Source of the DNA: Gallionella sp.
GTDB lineage: Bacteria; Pseudomonadota; Gammaproteobacteria; Burkholderiales; Gallionellaceae
NCBI GenBank assembly: GCA_028710525.1
Contig: JAQTTY010000003.1
Location: 62,001 to 126,000, forward strand
DNA length: 64,000 bases
Reading direction: 5' to 3'
In this document: positions 40,342-50,106 of the stretch, piece by piece
How positions within the stretch are numbered: position 1 is the stretch's first letter
Layout: every line of letters begins with the position of its first letter
The notes under the pieces: generated by a model
What the model was told of the DNA's origin: nothing
Seen by the model: the letters and a program-made list of their open reading frames with translations, nothing else
Databases searched by the model: none
Translations under genes and position numbers: made by a program

Positions 40342-40596
40342 TTAGTCCTCGTGCACGTCGAATTTGCGATCGATATCGTTCATCTTCTTGGCGTAGATAA
40401 AAATCAAGGCCACGAAAACGTAGATGGAACCTTGTTGGGCAAACCAGAAACCCAATGGATAACCACCCAGATGTATCTTATTGAACAGGTCTACGAACAA
40501 GATACCTGCACCGAAGGAGACCAAGAACCAGACTAACAGTATCTTGGTCAGCAAACCTAACGTGGCCTTCCAATAGGCCTCGCCGCTCTTATCCAT
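40342..40596 (-). CDS. DUF4212 small subunit of sodium/solute symporter
   Basis: 84 residues with two transmembrane segments (about 15-37 and 52-70) and a charged C-terminal tail MNDIDRKFDVHED. It matches the small partner encoded before VC_2705-type symporters. AAGGAG precedes the ATG. In the 142-bp upstream region a small hairpin CGAAGT/ACTTCG (40640-40657) and a TATACT-like -10 box can be seen, so this is probably the first gene of the transcript. Confidence 0.9.
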   Translation of the reverse strand: MDKSGEAYWKATLGLLTKILLVWFLVSFGAGILFVDLFNKIHLGGYPLGFWFAQQGSIYVFVALIFIYAKKMNDIDRKFDVHED

Positions 40597-40738
40597 TGTG
40601 GTTCTCCTTTAATCGTTATTTTGAATGCGAATTTGTATACGAAGTCCCTGTACTTCGAGACGAGGCGGAGTATAGCTTAAGAAAATTCAAAATATCATCT
40701 CTCTTGTTTTTATGACCACACATAATCTACGACTACTC

Positions 40739-41446
40739 TTAAACCTTGCCGGTAGCGTGTCTGAACATACGTTCTAAATCACGCAGACCATCAAAACTTG
40801 GCACAGTCTTTGCTGAGCAAAGATGCATGGCAACCAGTAATAATTGAGCCGTGACATAAGCATCCGCTACGGCATTATGTCTATCGTCGTTATGGATGGA
40901 AAAATGCCCCGTCCAGTCATCCAACACCCTATGACTGCGCATCAAAGATGGGTGTAAGGCTGGCATCACATAGGCCAGGTCCAGCCAAGGGTGTTTAAAG
41001 GGCATACCAAGGTATTGCCGCACTGCGCGTCTGATCATGGTCTCATCGAAAGTGACATGAAAAGCCACTAGCGGGTCTTTACCCAGATATTCCAGAAAAC
41101 TTAGCATAGCCTCAGCCGGATCAACACCGTCCCGCTGCTCCGAACCTGAGATACCGTGCAACAATATATTCGCCTTGGCACTGCTGACACGCTGTTGCAA
41201 GACCACCGAGTAACTATCTCCCAGCGCAATCTTGCCGTTCACTACCGCGACCGCACCGATAGAGATCAGGGAGTCCGTCATCAGATTCAGCCCTGTGGTC
41301 TCCACATCCACCACAACGAAACGGCTACCAGAAAATGGAGCGGTACGATCTGCAACCGGCAAAGCCAGCCAGTCCACCAAACGTTGCCGTTGGCTAGCAT
41401 CAAAGCTAGGCCTAGGTGCCAACCAACGTTGCAGCAATCGCTTCAA
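40739..41446 (-). CDS. DnaQ-like 3'-5' exonuclease (DEDDh)
   Basis: 235 residues. It has the exonuclease motifs VVDVETTGL (first Asp and Glu, near residue 46), FHVTFDETMI (second Asp) and HNAVADAYVTA (His and last Asp). It starts with TTG, whose bases overlap the stop of the upstream DUF294 gene in the string TTGA, so it depends on translational coupling. This exonuclease/DUF294 pair commonly accompanies acetate-type symporters; the biological reason is unclear. Confidence 0.88.
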   Translation of the reverse strand: MKRLLQRWLAPRPSFDASQRQRLVDWLALPVADRTAPFSGSRFVVVDVETTGLNLMTDSLISIGAVAVVNGKIALGDSYSVVLQQRVSSAKANILLHGISGSEQRDGVDPAEAMLSFLEYLGKDPLVAFHVTFDETMIRRAVRQYLGMPFKHPWLDLAYVMPALHPSLMRSHRVLDDWTGHFSIHNDDRHNAVADAYVTAQLLLVAMHLCSAKTVPSFDGLRDLERMFRHATGKV

Positions 41447-43356
41447 AGTTGGTATTCCAGCGTGAGTCTGGCTTGGACCTTGCGCGCCTGACGGAAAGCT
41501 TCCTTGAGGATGCGCCTGTCCAGTTCGTTCATCTGCTCGGGATCGATCAGGTTATCCATGGCAGGTAGACACTCAGCGTCAGGCTTGCCGCACACCTCAT
41601 CGTGATGGCGCAAACGCAGCATTTGGATGAACAACAAAGCATTGATCCAAGCTTCCACGTCAGTAGCTGGAATATGCAAGGCCTCGGCACTCAGGCGCAA
41701 ACGCTGCAAAGTGCTGGTGTGCGACACACCAGCTGCCAGACTGAAGATGCGCGCCGCATCGACAAAGGGCGCGATACCGTTTAGCTTCAGGTCGATACGG
41801 TCGCTATCGTTCAACACGAAGTCGCGCACCAATCCTAAGGGTGGCCGATTTCGCAGCGCATTGGCCGACATCTGCCGCAAGAAACGCGGATTGCTGCGTG
41901 CATAGCGTGACAACCACTGGCGCAGATTGTCTGCCAGATCATGTGCGCCATAGAGCGCCCTGAAGTCAAAGAAGATCGAGGCATGCAACAGCGCTTCTGG
42001 CGCGCCCCCATCTATCCACTTAGCAAAGCCATGCTTCCACTCCTCCAATGACTGACACCACTTGGGGTTGCTCGCCATAATCTCACCCTTGCACAAAGGG
42101 AAACCACATTGATCCAAGGTCTCGTTGATGCGCCTCGCAACCGGTAACAGGGTGGTCCGCACCTGCTCCGCATCCATACCATCGGGGGTGACAAAGATGA
42201 TGGCATTATCTTGATCGGTATTGAGCGTCTGCTCTAAGCGCCCTTCCGAACCCAAAGCCATCCAGCACATTCCGTCATATATGGGCGTGCCTATCAAGCC
42301 GCTTGCGCCAAATTCCAACTCGACCACACGCGCGGTGAGCAGATCATTGAAGGTGGAGATGAACTGGGTCAACTGCTCGGGTGCCACACCCTGCGCCATC
42401 ATGTTGTGCGCCATGCTGCGAATATCTGCAGCGGCCTGTTGTAATTCTGGGGTAGTCTGGGCATGACGTATGGTCGAACCTATCTGGCGCAGCCCCACGC
42501 GCTGAAGTGCAAATAGATCCTTTTCGGAAACCAGACCAACCAAGCGTTCGTTCTCTACCACCAAGACATGACGGAAGCCATGTTTGGCCATCAACAATGC
42601 AGCCTCGTGAGCGAAGGATTGTGGTGACAACGCAGTGAGTTTAGTGGTCATCACCTCTATCACCGGCGTATGCAGATCTATCTGCGGCAGGGCAATACGC
42701 TCCAGTACATCCGGCAGAGTCAAGATACCCACCGGCCGGCCAGCCTCATCAACCGCGATCATGGAACCGACTCGCGAGGCATGCATAGTCTCCAGTACCG
42801 CTGCGATGGTCGTGTGGGGCGCACACGTGACCGGCGTACGACGGATGATAGAAGACAAGGGGCTAGTCAACGACTGCTGCTCGGCACCAGATTGCGTGTA
42901 TTGCGCTTGGATGACTTGTTTGGAATGTTCGAGCAGATTGGCGATGCGGCGCGTGCAGAAATCGCGGAACGGTGCGCTCATCCCCAGCAGGGTATGGAAG
43001 TCGGCGACAGGCAATTCATAGCAGAAGGTGTCCTGCCCTGCCCTATAGACACTGGCAACAGAGCGACTAGCTAGTAAAGCGCCTAGGGGAAAACTCTCCC
43101 CCTCAACCAATTCCAGCCAAGTATCTGACTCTGTGGCATCAGCAACACTCTGCTCGCCTTCTACTAATCCTTGTTTGATGACGAAAAAACGCTCTACTAC
43201 ACCTTGTGCCGGTGAGACCACAACCTCACCCTTGGCGTAATAGCCCAGTTGCATACGCTCCAACATCCAGAGCAGATGGGAACGCTCCATGCGGTCGAAA
43301 GGCGCATGACGCGTCATTTGGTCGATTTGGGCGGGATGGATCGCACTCACATTCAT
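41443..43356 (-). CDS. cNMP-binding / CBS / DUF294 putative nucleotidyltransferase
   Basis: 637 residues: N-terminal cyclic-nucleotide-binding-like domain (about 20-150), a pair of CBS domains (about 170-300; SRVGSMIAVDEAGRPVGILT), then a DUF294 nucleotidyltransferase domain with GSEGRLEQTLNTDQDNA near residue 370 (Gly-Ser plus Asp-x-Asp catalytic pattern), and a helical C-terminal DUF294-associated domain. Cytoplasmic, probably signal-sensing. It forms an operon with the exonuclease downstream. Its target is not known. Confidence 0.88.
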   Translation of the reverse strand: MNVSAIHPAQIDQMTRHAPFDRMERSHLLWMLERMQLGYYAKGEVVVSPAQGVVERFFVIKQGLVEGEQSVADATESDTWLELVEGESFPLGALLASRSVASVYRAGQDTFCYELPVADFHTLLGMSAPFRDFCTRRIANLLEHSKQVIQAQYTQSGAEQQSLTSPLSSIIRRTPVTCAPHTTIAAVLETMHASRVGSMIAVDEAGRPVGILTLPDVLERIALPQIDLHTPVIEVMTTKLTALSPQSFAHEAALLMAKHGFRHVLVVENERLVGLVSEKDLFALQRVGLRQIGSTIRHAQTTPELQQAAADIRSMAHNMMAQGVAPEQLTQFISTFNDLLTARVVELEFGASGLIGTPIYDGMCWMALGSEGRLEQTLNTDQDNAIIFVTPDGMDAEQVRTTLLPVARRINETLDQCGFPLCKGEIMASNPKWCQSLEEWKHGFAKWIDGGAPEALLHASIFFDFRALYGAHDLADNLRQWLSRYARSNPRFLRQMSANALRNRPPLGLVRDFVLNDSDRIDLKLNGIAPFVDAARIFSLAAGVSHTSTLQRLRLSAEALHIPATDVEAWINALLFIQMLRLRHHDEVCGKPDAECLPAMDNLIDPEQMNELDRRILKEAFRQARKVQARLTLEYQL

Positions 43357-43422
43357 ACCTCACAGCAGATGGAACGATTAAATCGACAGCCAGAACTGGC
43401 CGCGACGACAAGTACAACGAGA

Positions 43423-44055
43423 CTAATTCGAAGCAGCGGTTTCTGGCTCCAGCAAGGCACTGATCTCCTGCAGCGGCGGCAACTCGCTCAGACCACGCAA
43501 ATTAAGATCGTCCAATAATTGTTTGGTGGTCGCGAACAATTCCGGCTTGCCCGGCACATCACGCGTACCAATCACATCTATCCAGCCGCGTGCCTCGAGC
43601 GTCTTTAGTATTTGCGCCGACACCGCCACGCCGCGTATCTCTTCGATGTCACCGCGCGTGACCGGCTGGTGGTAAGCGATGATGGCCAGCGTCTCCATCA
43701 CCGCACGCGAATAACGTGGTGGCTTCTGTGGATTCAATCTATCTAGATACATCTGCATATGCGGCTTGGCACGGAAGCGCCAGCCGCTGGCGACACGGGT
43801 AAGCTCCACACCACGACCTTGCCAATCCTTAGCTAAATCTGCCAATAGCTCTTCTAGTTGTGCATTGTCGAGAGACACGTCACTGAGCTTCTTCAACTCG
43901 GAGATCGGCAAGGGTTCGTCAGACGTCAACAAAGCTGTTTCCAATACCAGCTTGAACTGTTCTCTATTCATCGTGCCGTCGAACAGGTCGATGCGTATCG
44001 CTGCAGACTCTGTTACGACCTCACTCGTCATTGATGGATCGATTGGTTCGGACAT
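43423..44055 (-). CDS. scpB: Segregation and condensation protein B
   Basis: Winged-helix partner of the SMC-ScpAB complex that holds and organises chromosomes. 210 residues; conserved segments [14 protein letters not shown] and [26 protein letters not shown] are diagnostic. The chosen ATG (MSEPIDPSM) has GGGAG five bases upstream and overlaps the end of scpA by 35 bp. A TTG four codons upstream and an ATG eight codons downstream are alternatives. Confidence 0.94.
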   Translation of the reverse strand: MSEPIDPSMTSEVVTESAAIRIDLFDGTMNREQFKLVLETALLTSDEPLPISELKKLSDVSLDNAQLEELLADLAKDWQGRGVELTRVASGWRFRAKPHMQMYLDRLNPQKPPRYSRAVMETLAIIAYHQPVTRGDIEEIRGVAVSAQILKTLEARGWIDVIGTRDVPGKPELFATTKQLLDDLNLRGLSELPPLQEISALLEPETAASN

Positions 44056-44827
44056 AGATGCTCCCAAAGGTTTCGTTTTGTTGTATCTCGACCAGATACT
44101 CCTTAGCCAGTTCGAGTACCGCGATAAAGGTCACCACCAACTTAGGCAGACCATCATCCAGATCGAACAGCGCCTCGAACTCGACATATTCGCCGCTCTT
44201 AAGACAGCGCAACACATGTGTCATCTGTTCTCGCACTGACAGTTGCTCGCGACGTATGGTGTGATGCTTGTTCAGTTTGGCGCGCGTCAATAATCCCAGC
44301 CAAGCTTGCTTCAGATCGTCCACGCTGACCTGCGGCAAACGCTCGGCCACCGTGTTCTCTATCAGCACCTGCACGATCTCGAAGTCTCGCTCAGCTTGCG
44401 GCATCTCATTAAGCTGCTGCGCGGCCAACTTCATCTGCTCGTATTCCATCAACCTACGCATCAGCTCAGCGCGCGGATCTTCGATACCGTCGTCGCTGAT
44501 CTTGGCAACCTTGGGCAACAACATGCGTGACTTGATCTCGATCAGCACGGCCGCCATAAGCAGATACTCGGCCGCCAATTCCATGCGGTTACTCTGCATC
44601 AGTTCGATATAACCCATGTACTGACGGGTCAGCTCCGCCATCGGTATATCTAATACGTCGAGGTTGTGTTTACGGATCAGGTACAACAGCAGATCGAGCG
44701 GCCCCTGAAAAGTCTCCAGCACCAACTCCAGCGCGTCCGGCGGAATGTACAGATCCAACGGCAGTTCCAACACGGGTTCACCGTGGATGCGCGCAAAAGG
44801 GATCAGTTGGAGTTGGCTGTCGCTCAT
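44021..44827 (-). CDS. scpA: Segregation and condensation protein A
   Basis: Kleisin subunit bridging the SMC heads. 268 residues with the N-terminal signature [28 protein letters not shown] and the C-terminal winged helix [26 protein letters not shown]. Overlaps scpB by 35 bp. Confidence 0.95.
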   Translation of the reverse strand: MSDSQLQLIPFARIHGEPVLELPLDLYIPPDALELVLETFQGPLDLLLYLIRKHNLDVLDIPMAELTRQYMGYIELMQSNRMELAAEYLLMAAVLIEIKSRMLLPKVAKISDDGIEDPRAELMRRLMEYEQMKLAAQQLNEMPQAERDFEIVQVLIENTVAERLPQVSVDDLKQAWLGLLTRAKLNKHHTIRREQLSVREQMTHVLRCLKSGEYVEFEALFDLDDGLPKLVVTFIAVLELAKEYLVEIQQNETFGSIYVRTNRSINDE

Positions 44828-44849
44828 GGTTTTGGTTACTTTATTTGAG

Positions 44850-44982
44850 AGCCTCTAAAATTCAGAATTTCGGGATGAAGCGCAAGGAGCCGCACAGCGA
44901 ATGACGAGACATACCGCAAGGTAGGCGAGGAATGAGCGAGCACGCGACGCCGCGATTCGCCCGAAAAATGGATTTAGAGGCT
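44850..44982. repeat. MITE-like element with terminal inverted repeats
   Basis: 133-bp element between trpS and scpA. It is bounded by AGCCTCTAAA (44850-44859) and its exact complement TTTAGAGGCT (44973-44982); the complementarity continues imperfectly for about 32 bp (TTCGGG against CCCGAA inside). No open frame. The size and structure are those of a miniature inverted-repeat element that can form a hairpin in the transcript. Confidence 0.7.
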
Positions 44983-44986
44983 GTCA

Positions 44987-46189
44987 TCAGCTGTAACTCA
45001 AGCCCATCGCCTCACGTACATCGCGCATCGTTTCTGAAGCCAGCTTGCGTGCTTTCTCGCAGCCATCGGAGATGATGTTACGCACTAGCGTTGGATCATC
45101 CAGATACACTTGCGCCCGCTCGCGCATCGGACGTTGCTCTTCCAACACCGCTTCGATGACAGGTTGCTTGCATTCTATACAGCCTATACCTGCGCTCTTG
45201 CAACCTTGCATCGCCCAGTCTTTGATACCTTCGTTGGAATACACCTGATGTAATGCCCAGACCGGGCAACGCTCAGGATCACCTGCATCGGTACGACGGA
45301 TACGTGCCGGATCGGTAGGCATAGTGCGTATCTTCTTGGTCACACTGGCTTCATCTTCGCGCAAACTGATGGTGTTGTTATAGGACTTAGACATCTTCTG
45401 TCCGTCCAGCCCTGGCATCTTGGAGGCTACGGTCAGCATAGATTGCGGCTCGGACAGTATCATCTTGCCGCCGCCTTCTAGATAACCGAACAAGCGCTCG
45501 CGATCACCGTGACTCAGACTCTGCTGCTCATCCAACAAGGCCTTGGCTGCTTCCAATGCTTCGTCATCACCCTGCTCCTGATAGCGCACACGCAACTCGG
45601 TATACAGCTTGGATTTCTTACCACCCAGCTTTTTCACTGCTGCCTCGGCCTTTTCCTCAAAACCAATTTCGCGTCCATAGATATGATTAAAGCGACGCGC
45701 GATTTCACGAGTGAATTCGATATGGGGAACTTGATCCTCACCCACTGGTACTTGAGTCGCACGGTAAATCAATATGTCCGCACTCTGTAGCAAGGGATAT
45801 CCGAGGAAACCATAGGTCGACAGGTCTTTGCCCGACAACTTCTCCTGCTGATCTTTGTAGGTTGGCATACGTTCCAACCAACCCAAAGGAGTAATCATGG
45901 ACAAGAGCAGATGCAGTTCAGCATGCTCAGGGACTTTTGATTGTATGAACAATGTCGCATGTGCAGGATCTACGCCTGCAGCCAACCAATCCACCACCAT
46001 ATCCCACACGCTTTGCTCGATGACTTGGGGAGTATCGTAGTGCGTAGTCAGCGCATGCCAGTCGGCGACAAAGAACAGACACTCAGTCTCGTGCTGCATC
46101 TTTATCCAGTTCTTCAATACACCGTGGTAATGGCCTAGATGCAGACTCCCAGTGGGACGCATACCCGATAAAACACGATCAGCAAACAT
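44987..46189 (-). CDS. trpS: Tryptophanyl-tRNA synthetase
   Basis: Class I aminoacyl-tRNA synthetase. The HIGH-type motif is HLGHYHG near residue 17 and the KMSKS loop is in GQKMSKSYNN. 400 residues; there is an insertion between GREIGFEEKAEAAVKK and SEPQSMLTV seen in the longer betaproteobacterial form. The start is 2 bp after the stop of the site-2 protease gene. Confidence 0.96.
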   Translation of the reverse strand: MFADRVLSGMRPTGSLHLGHYHGVLKNWIKMQHETECLFFVADWHALTTHYDTPQVIEQSVWDMVVDWLAAGVDPAHATLFIQSKVPEHAELHLLLSMITPLGWLERMPTYKDQQEKLSGKDLSTYGFLGYPLLQSADILIYRATQVPVGEDQVPHIEFTREIARRFNHIYGREIGFEEKAEAAVKKLGGKKSKLYTELRVRYQEQGDDEALEAAKALLDEQQSLSHGDRERLFGYLEGGGKMILSEPQSMLTVASKMPGLDGQKMSKSYNNTISLREDEASVTKKIRTMPTDPARIRRTDAGDPERCPVWALHQVYSNEGIKDWAMQGCKSAGIGCIECKQPVIEAVLEEQRPMRERAQVYLDDPTLVRNIISDGCEKARKLASETMRDVREAMGLSYS

Positions 46190-46191
46190 AC

Positions 46192-46839
46192 TTAGATTCC
46201 AAACAATAAAGAAATTAATTGATACACCACACCGGTCAGCGGCCCGAGTATCCAGCCTAACACCGGCGTGAGCGCCATGAAGATCAGGATGAACATGCCA
46301 TAAGGTTCGATTCTGGCCAACTGATAAGCCTGCTGGTGCGGTAGCAGACTCACCGCCACGCGCCCACCATCCAACGGTGGCAGTGGCAGCAGATTGAGCA
46401 CTAGCAACACCGCGTTAATTTTGATACCTATGGTGGCCATCTCCATCAAGGGCTCTGCAAAATAACTGTCGGGATTCATCCAAGCCAATTTATAGAACAA
46501 TGCCCAGCCTAAGGCCATAAATAGATTGGAAGCTGGTCCTGCCAAAGCGACCCATAGCATATCTTTCTTGGGATTACGTAAGCCAGAGAAATTGACTGGG
46601 ACAGGTTTGGCCCAACCGAACAATATCCCGCCTAACACCAATGTCAACAAGGGCAATAATATCGTTCCTACCAAATCGATATGACGCATGGGATTGAGAC
46701 TGATGCGGCCTTGCAGATAGGCAGTGTTGTCGCCGAAGTGACGAGCAGCATAACCATGTGCCGCTTCATGCAGCGTGATGGCGAACAAAATGGGGATGGC
46801 CGCGATGGTGATGGTTTGTACTAATGAATCAATCTGCAT
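46192..46839 (-). CDS. Site-2 protease family (M50) membrane metallopeptidase
   Basis: 215 residues, about six transmembrane helices. The zinc motif HEAAH (HExxH) lies near residue 24 and the second motif NLLPLPPLDGG near residue 155, including the third zinc ligand Asp. It is the short PDZ-less type. The start chosen (MQIDSLVQT) avoids overlap with the YciO gene; the frame extends 11 codons upstream. Substrate unknown. Confidence 0.9.
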   Translation of the reverse strand: MQIDSLVQTITIAAIPILFAITLHEAAHGYAARHFGDNTAYLQGRISLNPMRHIDLVGTILLPLLTLVLGGILFGWAKPVPVNFSGLRNPKKDMLWVALAGPASNLFMALGWALFYKLAWMNPDSYFAEPLMEMATIGIKINAVLLVLNLLPLPPLDGGRVAVSLLPHQQAYQLARIEPYGMFILIFMALTPVLGWILGPLTGVVYQLISLLFGI

Positions 46840-46843
46840 ATTC

Positions 46844-47473
46844 TTAACCCGTGATGCCGAACGGAGCTGCATCGCCCACGCCTTGGCGCAATAACACCGG
46901 TGCGTCGCCAGTCAGATCGATGACCGTGGTGAAATCCGCCCCTGATGAGCCACCATCTATCACTGCGTCTACTTGCTTCTCTAGTAATTCGCGTATGTAT
47001 TCCGCGTCATTGAGCGGCCAATCTTCATTGGGCAGGATTAAGGTCGAGGTCAACATAGGCTCGCCCAACTCTTCCAGCAAGGCCAAGGCAACCGGATGAT
47101 CAGGCACGCGTATGCCCACCGTGCTGCGCTTGGGGTGCTGTATGCGTTTAGGCACTTCCTTGGTCGCCTCCAGTATGAAGGTGTAACTACCTGGCGTATT
47201 GCTCTTGAGCAAACGGAATTTCTGATTATCGACACGTGCATACTTGGAGATTTCGGACAGGTCGCGACACATCAGCGTCAACATATGCTGATCATCCATG
47301 CCACGTATGGTGCGGATACGCGACACCGCCTCGCGATCGTCCAGATGGCAGCCCAGTGCGTAGCATGAGTCAGTGGGATAGACCACTATGCCGCCGGCGC
47401 GGATGATCTCTACAGCCTGACGTATCAAACGTGTGTTGATATTGGTGGGATAGATCGTGAAGAATTGAGCCAT
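46844..47473 (-). CDS. YciO/Sua5 family L-threonylcarbamoyladenylate synthase-like protein
   Basis: 209-residue YrdC-fold protein. It has the nucleotide/threonine-binding motif KSNTPGSYTFIL and VYPTDSCYALGC. Its compact length and wording resemble YciO rather than TsaC, so its involvement in the t6A modification of tRNA is uncertain. It lies between the PHP phosphatase and site-2 protease genes. Confidence 0.88.
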   Translation of the reverse strand: MAQFFTIYPTNINTRLIRQAVEIIRAGGIVVYPTDSCYALGCHLDDREAVSRIRTIRGMDDQHMLTLMCRDLSEISKYARVDNQKFRLLKSNTPGSYTFILEATKEVPKRIQHPKRSTVGIRVPDHPVALALLEELGEPMLTSTLILPNEDWPLNDAEYIRELLEKQVDAVIDGGSSGADFTTVIDLTGDAPVLLRQGVGDAAPFGITG

Positions 47474-47491
47474 GTGTTTGGATTATTGGAT

Positions 47492-48346
47492 TCAGTGTAA
47501 AGACAGGACTTCCCAGATGGGCTTACAACTCATAGGCAGATCGGGCAAACGGCCTAGATCACGGTAACTCTCTTGCGGCCCGTGAAAATCCGAACCGCAC
47601 GAAGCCAAAAGTTGGAACTGCTCGGCGTAGCGGGCGAACTCGGCGTACTGCTCCTGAGTATGACTACCGGTTACCACCTCTACCCCGCGACCACCTAGCG
47701 TGACGAACTCGGCCAGCAACTCCTGCATAGTCTTCTTACCCATGGAATGTTTGCCGACCATATAACGTCCCGGATGCGCGATCACCGCAATACCACCAGC
47801 CCCAGTGATCCAAGCGATGGCATCTGCCAGATTTGCCCATTGATGCGGCACATAACCGGGCTTGCCTTTGGCTAGATAGCGGTTGAACACGCTCTTCACG
47901 TCTTTGCAATGACCGGACTCGACCAGATAACGGGCAAAATGGGTACGGCCTATCATGTTGGGATTACTGGCGAATTTATAGGCACCGGCCAACACGCCGC
48001 CCACTCCGGCCTTAGCCAGTTCATCCGACATCTTCTGCGCACGCATACCGCGACCGCTGCGCACACTGCTTAGTCCCGCTACCAGCGGCGGATAGCTAGG
48101 ATCTATACCCAAACCCACGATATGCAAAGTGTGGCTGCGCCAAGTGACCGACACCTCGACGCCATTGACGAAAGCGATACCCAATTCATTAGCGACAGCG
48201 CGTGCCTCATCTAGGCCGTCCACATCATCATGGTCGGTCAATGCCATCGCTTTCACCCCCCGCCCAGCAGCACGCTGCACCAATTCGGTTGGTGTCAGCG
48301 TCCCGTCCGAGATATTGGAGTGGCAGTGGAAGTCAAAATCTAGCAT
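47492..48346 (-). CDS. PHP-domain phosphoesterase (RNase AM / 3',5'-nucleotide bisphosphate phosphatase, YciV-like)
   Basis: 284 residues with the PHP metal motifs FHCHSNISDG at the N-terminus, TDHDD near residue 40, HPGRY in the middle and CGSDFHGP near the end. YciV-type enzymes hydrolyse nucleoside 3',5'-bisphosphates and RNA 5' ends. Its ATG shares one base with the stop of the rnfH gene (TAATG). Confidence 0.88.
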   Translation of the reverse strand: MLDFDFHCHSNISDGTLTPTELVQRAAGRGVKAMALTDHDDVDGLDEARAVANELGIAFVNGVEVSVTWRSHTLHIVGLGIDPSYPPLVAGLSSVRSGRGMRAQKMSDELAKAGVGGVLAGAYKFASNPNMIGRTHFARYLVESGHCKDVKSVFNRYLAKGKPGYVPHQWANLADAIAWITGAGGIAVIAHPGRYMVGKHSMGKKTMQELLAEFVTLGGRGVEVVTGSHTQEQYAEFARYAEQFQLLASCGSDFHGPQESYRDLGRLPDLPMSCKPIWEVLSLH

Positions 48347-48657
48347 TAAAGATCGCCGCCGCCTTTTTTCATGACCTTACCCTCTTCGGCACGCTGACGA
48401 CGTACCTCCTTGGGATCGGCGATTAAAGGCCTATAGATTTCGACTCTGTCCTTGTCGCGTAATACGGCATCGGGCTTGGTCAGCTTGCCAAAGATGCCCA
48501 TCTTGTTTTTGGCCAGATCGATCTCGGGATGCTTTTCTAGCACACCGGACGTCTGTATAGCCTCGGCCACGGTCACGCCAGCGGGCAAGGTCTGCTTGAG
48601 TAAAGTCTGCTCATGGGCCAAGGCATAGACAACTTCTATGGTGATTCTGTCGCTCAT
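48346..48657 (-). CDS. rnfH: RnfH family protein
   Basis: 103 residues with a ubiquitin-like (ThiS-like) fold: ITIEVVYAL at the start and the conserved MGIFGKLTKPDAVLRDKDRVEIYRPL, the family hallmark. Usually found beside ratA and smpB, as here. Overlaps the ratA stop by 4 bp. Cellular role poorly defined. Confidence 0.92.
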   Translation of the reverse strand: MSDRITIEVVYALAHEQTLLKQTLPAGVTVAEAIQTSGVLEKHPEIDLAKNKMGIFGKLTKPDAVLRDKDRVEIYRPLIADPKEVRRQRAEEGKVMKKGGGDL

Positions 48658-49091
48658 GTATTCGTATAAACCTTATCTGCACGGTGGATGAACGCATCCA
48701 CAAAACTATTGGCGATGTAATGAAACACCGGCCCAACTAGCTTCTCCAACAACTTATTGGAGAACTCATAATGTAGGCGGAACTCTATTTTACAGGCTGT
48801 ATCGCTCAAAGACACGAATCTCCAACTGCCATCTAGATGTTTGAACGGACCATCCTGCAAAGTCATATCAATTTGGTACGGCACTTTGCGCACATTCTCG
48901 GTGGTGAAATGCTGTTTGAGGTGGTGGTAATCGATATGCACCGTGGCATGGACCGTGTCGCCACTCTGTTCAGCGACACTCGCCCCACCGCACCAAGGCA
49001 GGAACTTGGGATAGTCTGCTACCCGATCAACGAGATTAAACATCTGCTCGGCGCTATACGCGACCAATACTGTTTTTTCTACTAAAGCCAT
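48654..49091 (-). CDS. ratA: RatA / coenzyme Q-binding START-domain protein
   Basis: 145 residues of the COQ10/START fold (VEKTVLVAYSAEQMFNLV, later LEKLVGPVFHYIANSFVDAF). E. coli RatA was described as a toxin that blocks 70S formation; other homologues bind ubiquinone, so the exact role is uncertain. The start chosen (MALVEKT) is the fifth codon of the open frame. It is divergent from smpB across 77 bp. Confidence 0.9.
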   Translation of the reverse strand: MALVEKTVLVAYSAEQMFNLVDRVADYPKFLPWCGGASVAEQSGDTVHATVHIDYHHLKQHFTTENVRKVPYQIDMTLQDGPFKHLDGSWRFVSLSDTACKIEFRLHYEFSNKLLEKLVGPVFHYIANSFVDAFIHRADKVYTNT

Positions 49092-49168
49092 CGCTACGAT
49101 CACTGCCTAAATTTCAAAGGCTGCTAGAATAGCCGAACACACCGCAAAACTCACCCGATTCATCCGCA

Positions 49169-49621
49169 ATGAGCATAATCCAGAATAAACAAGCCTTTCA
49201 CGATTACTTTGTAGAAGACAAATACGAAGCCGGCATTATGCTGGAAGGCTGGGAAGTGAAAGCTATACGGGCCGGACGCGCTCAGCTAAAAGAAGCGTAT
49301 GTCACCATCAAGAACAGTGAGTTATTCCTGTTCGGCTCGCACATCAGTCCTTTGATCAACGCCTCCACACATATTTACCCCGACCCCACACGCACGCGAA
49401 AACTGCTGCTTAATCGCGCTGAGATAGACAAGATACTCAACAGAGTCAAGCGCGCCGGCTACACCGTAATGCCGCTGGACATGCATTTCAAAAATGGCCG
49501 CGTCAAGCTCACCATAGGCTTGGCCAAAGGTAAGAAGCAGCATGACAAGCGCGCTACAGAAAAAGAAAGAGACGCAAAACATGAGGTCGCACAGGCTATG
49601 AAAAAAATGCGTCACGCCTGA
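49169..49621 (+). CDS. smpB: SsrA-binding protein SmpB
   Basis: Binds tmRNA and delivers it to stalled ribosomes for trans-translation. 150 residues with the oligonucleotide-binding core [21 protein letters not shown] and [11 protein letters not shown] at the start of the basic tail, which folds as a helix in the mRNA channel. The last 56 bp of the gene are part of a 145-bp sequence repeated in tandem downstream. No ssrA gene is in the window. Confidence 0.95.
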   Translation: MSIIQNKQAFHDYFVEDKYEAGIMLEGWEVKAIRAGRAQLKEAYVTIKNSELFLFGSHISPLINASTHIYPDPTRTRKLLLNRAEIDKILNRVKRAGYTVMPLDMHFKNGRVKLTIGLAKGKKQHDKRATEKERDAKHEVAQAMKKMRHA

Positions 49622-49988
49622 GTCGCGCGCTTGCGGCGCAGGCTCATATTTGCGCAGCAAATGTGAAGCTCGCGAAGCGAGCGGCCGTAGCCACAAGCTC
49701 CCTAGAAGGGAAAGAGACGCAAAACATGAGGTCGCACAGGCTATGAAAAAAATGCGTCACGCCTGAGTCGCGCGCTTGCGGCGTAGACTAATATTTACGC
49801 AGCAAATGTGAAGCTCGCGAAGCGAGCGGCCGTAGCCACAAGCTCCCTAGAAGGGAAAGAGACGCGAAACACGAGGTCGCACAGGCTATGAAAAAAATGC
49901 GTCACGCCTGAGTCGCCCGTTTGCGGCGCAGGCTCATATTTACGCAGCAAATGTGAAGCTCGCGAAGCGAGCGGCCGTAGCCACAAGC
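49566..49988. repeat. Tandem repeat of the smpB 3' end: 145-bp period, three copies
   Basis: Copies at 49566-49710, 49711-49855 and 49856-49988 (the last is shortened). Each copy begins inside the smpB coding end and contains the last 56 bp of the gene, the stop, and a non-coding tail with a hairpin GCTCGC-GAA-GCGAGC and a near-palindrome CATATTTGC-GCA-GCAAATGTG. Copies 1 and 2 are almost identical, copy 3 has more changes. A more diverged partial copy may follow at about 49993-50050. The 49622-50106 stretch holds nothing else recognisable. Confidence 0.9.
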
Positions 49989-50106
49989 CGGCTATCGAGA
50001 CAAAGTGTGAGTGAAGTCGCCCACAAGCCATGAAGAAGGCAAAATATTAGCGCTTATGCGATTATCCGCAGCACATCCGATTACAGATAAGTGACAGGGA
50101 GTAGCC

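Noticed and set aside
49566..49988. CRISPR-like array
   Set aside because: The 145-bp units are contiguous, contain coding sequence of smpB and have no spacers; no cas genes are present.
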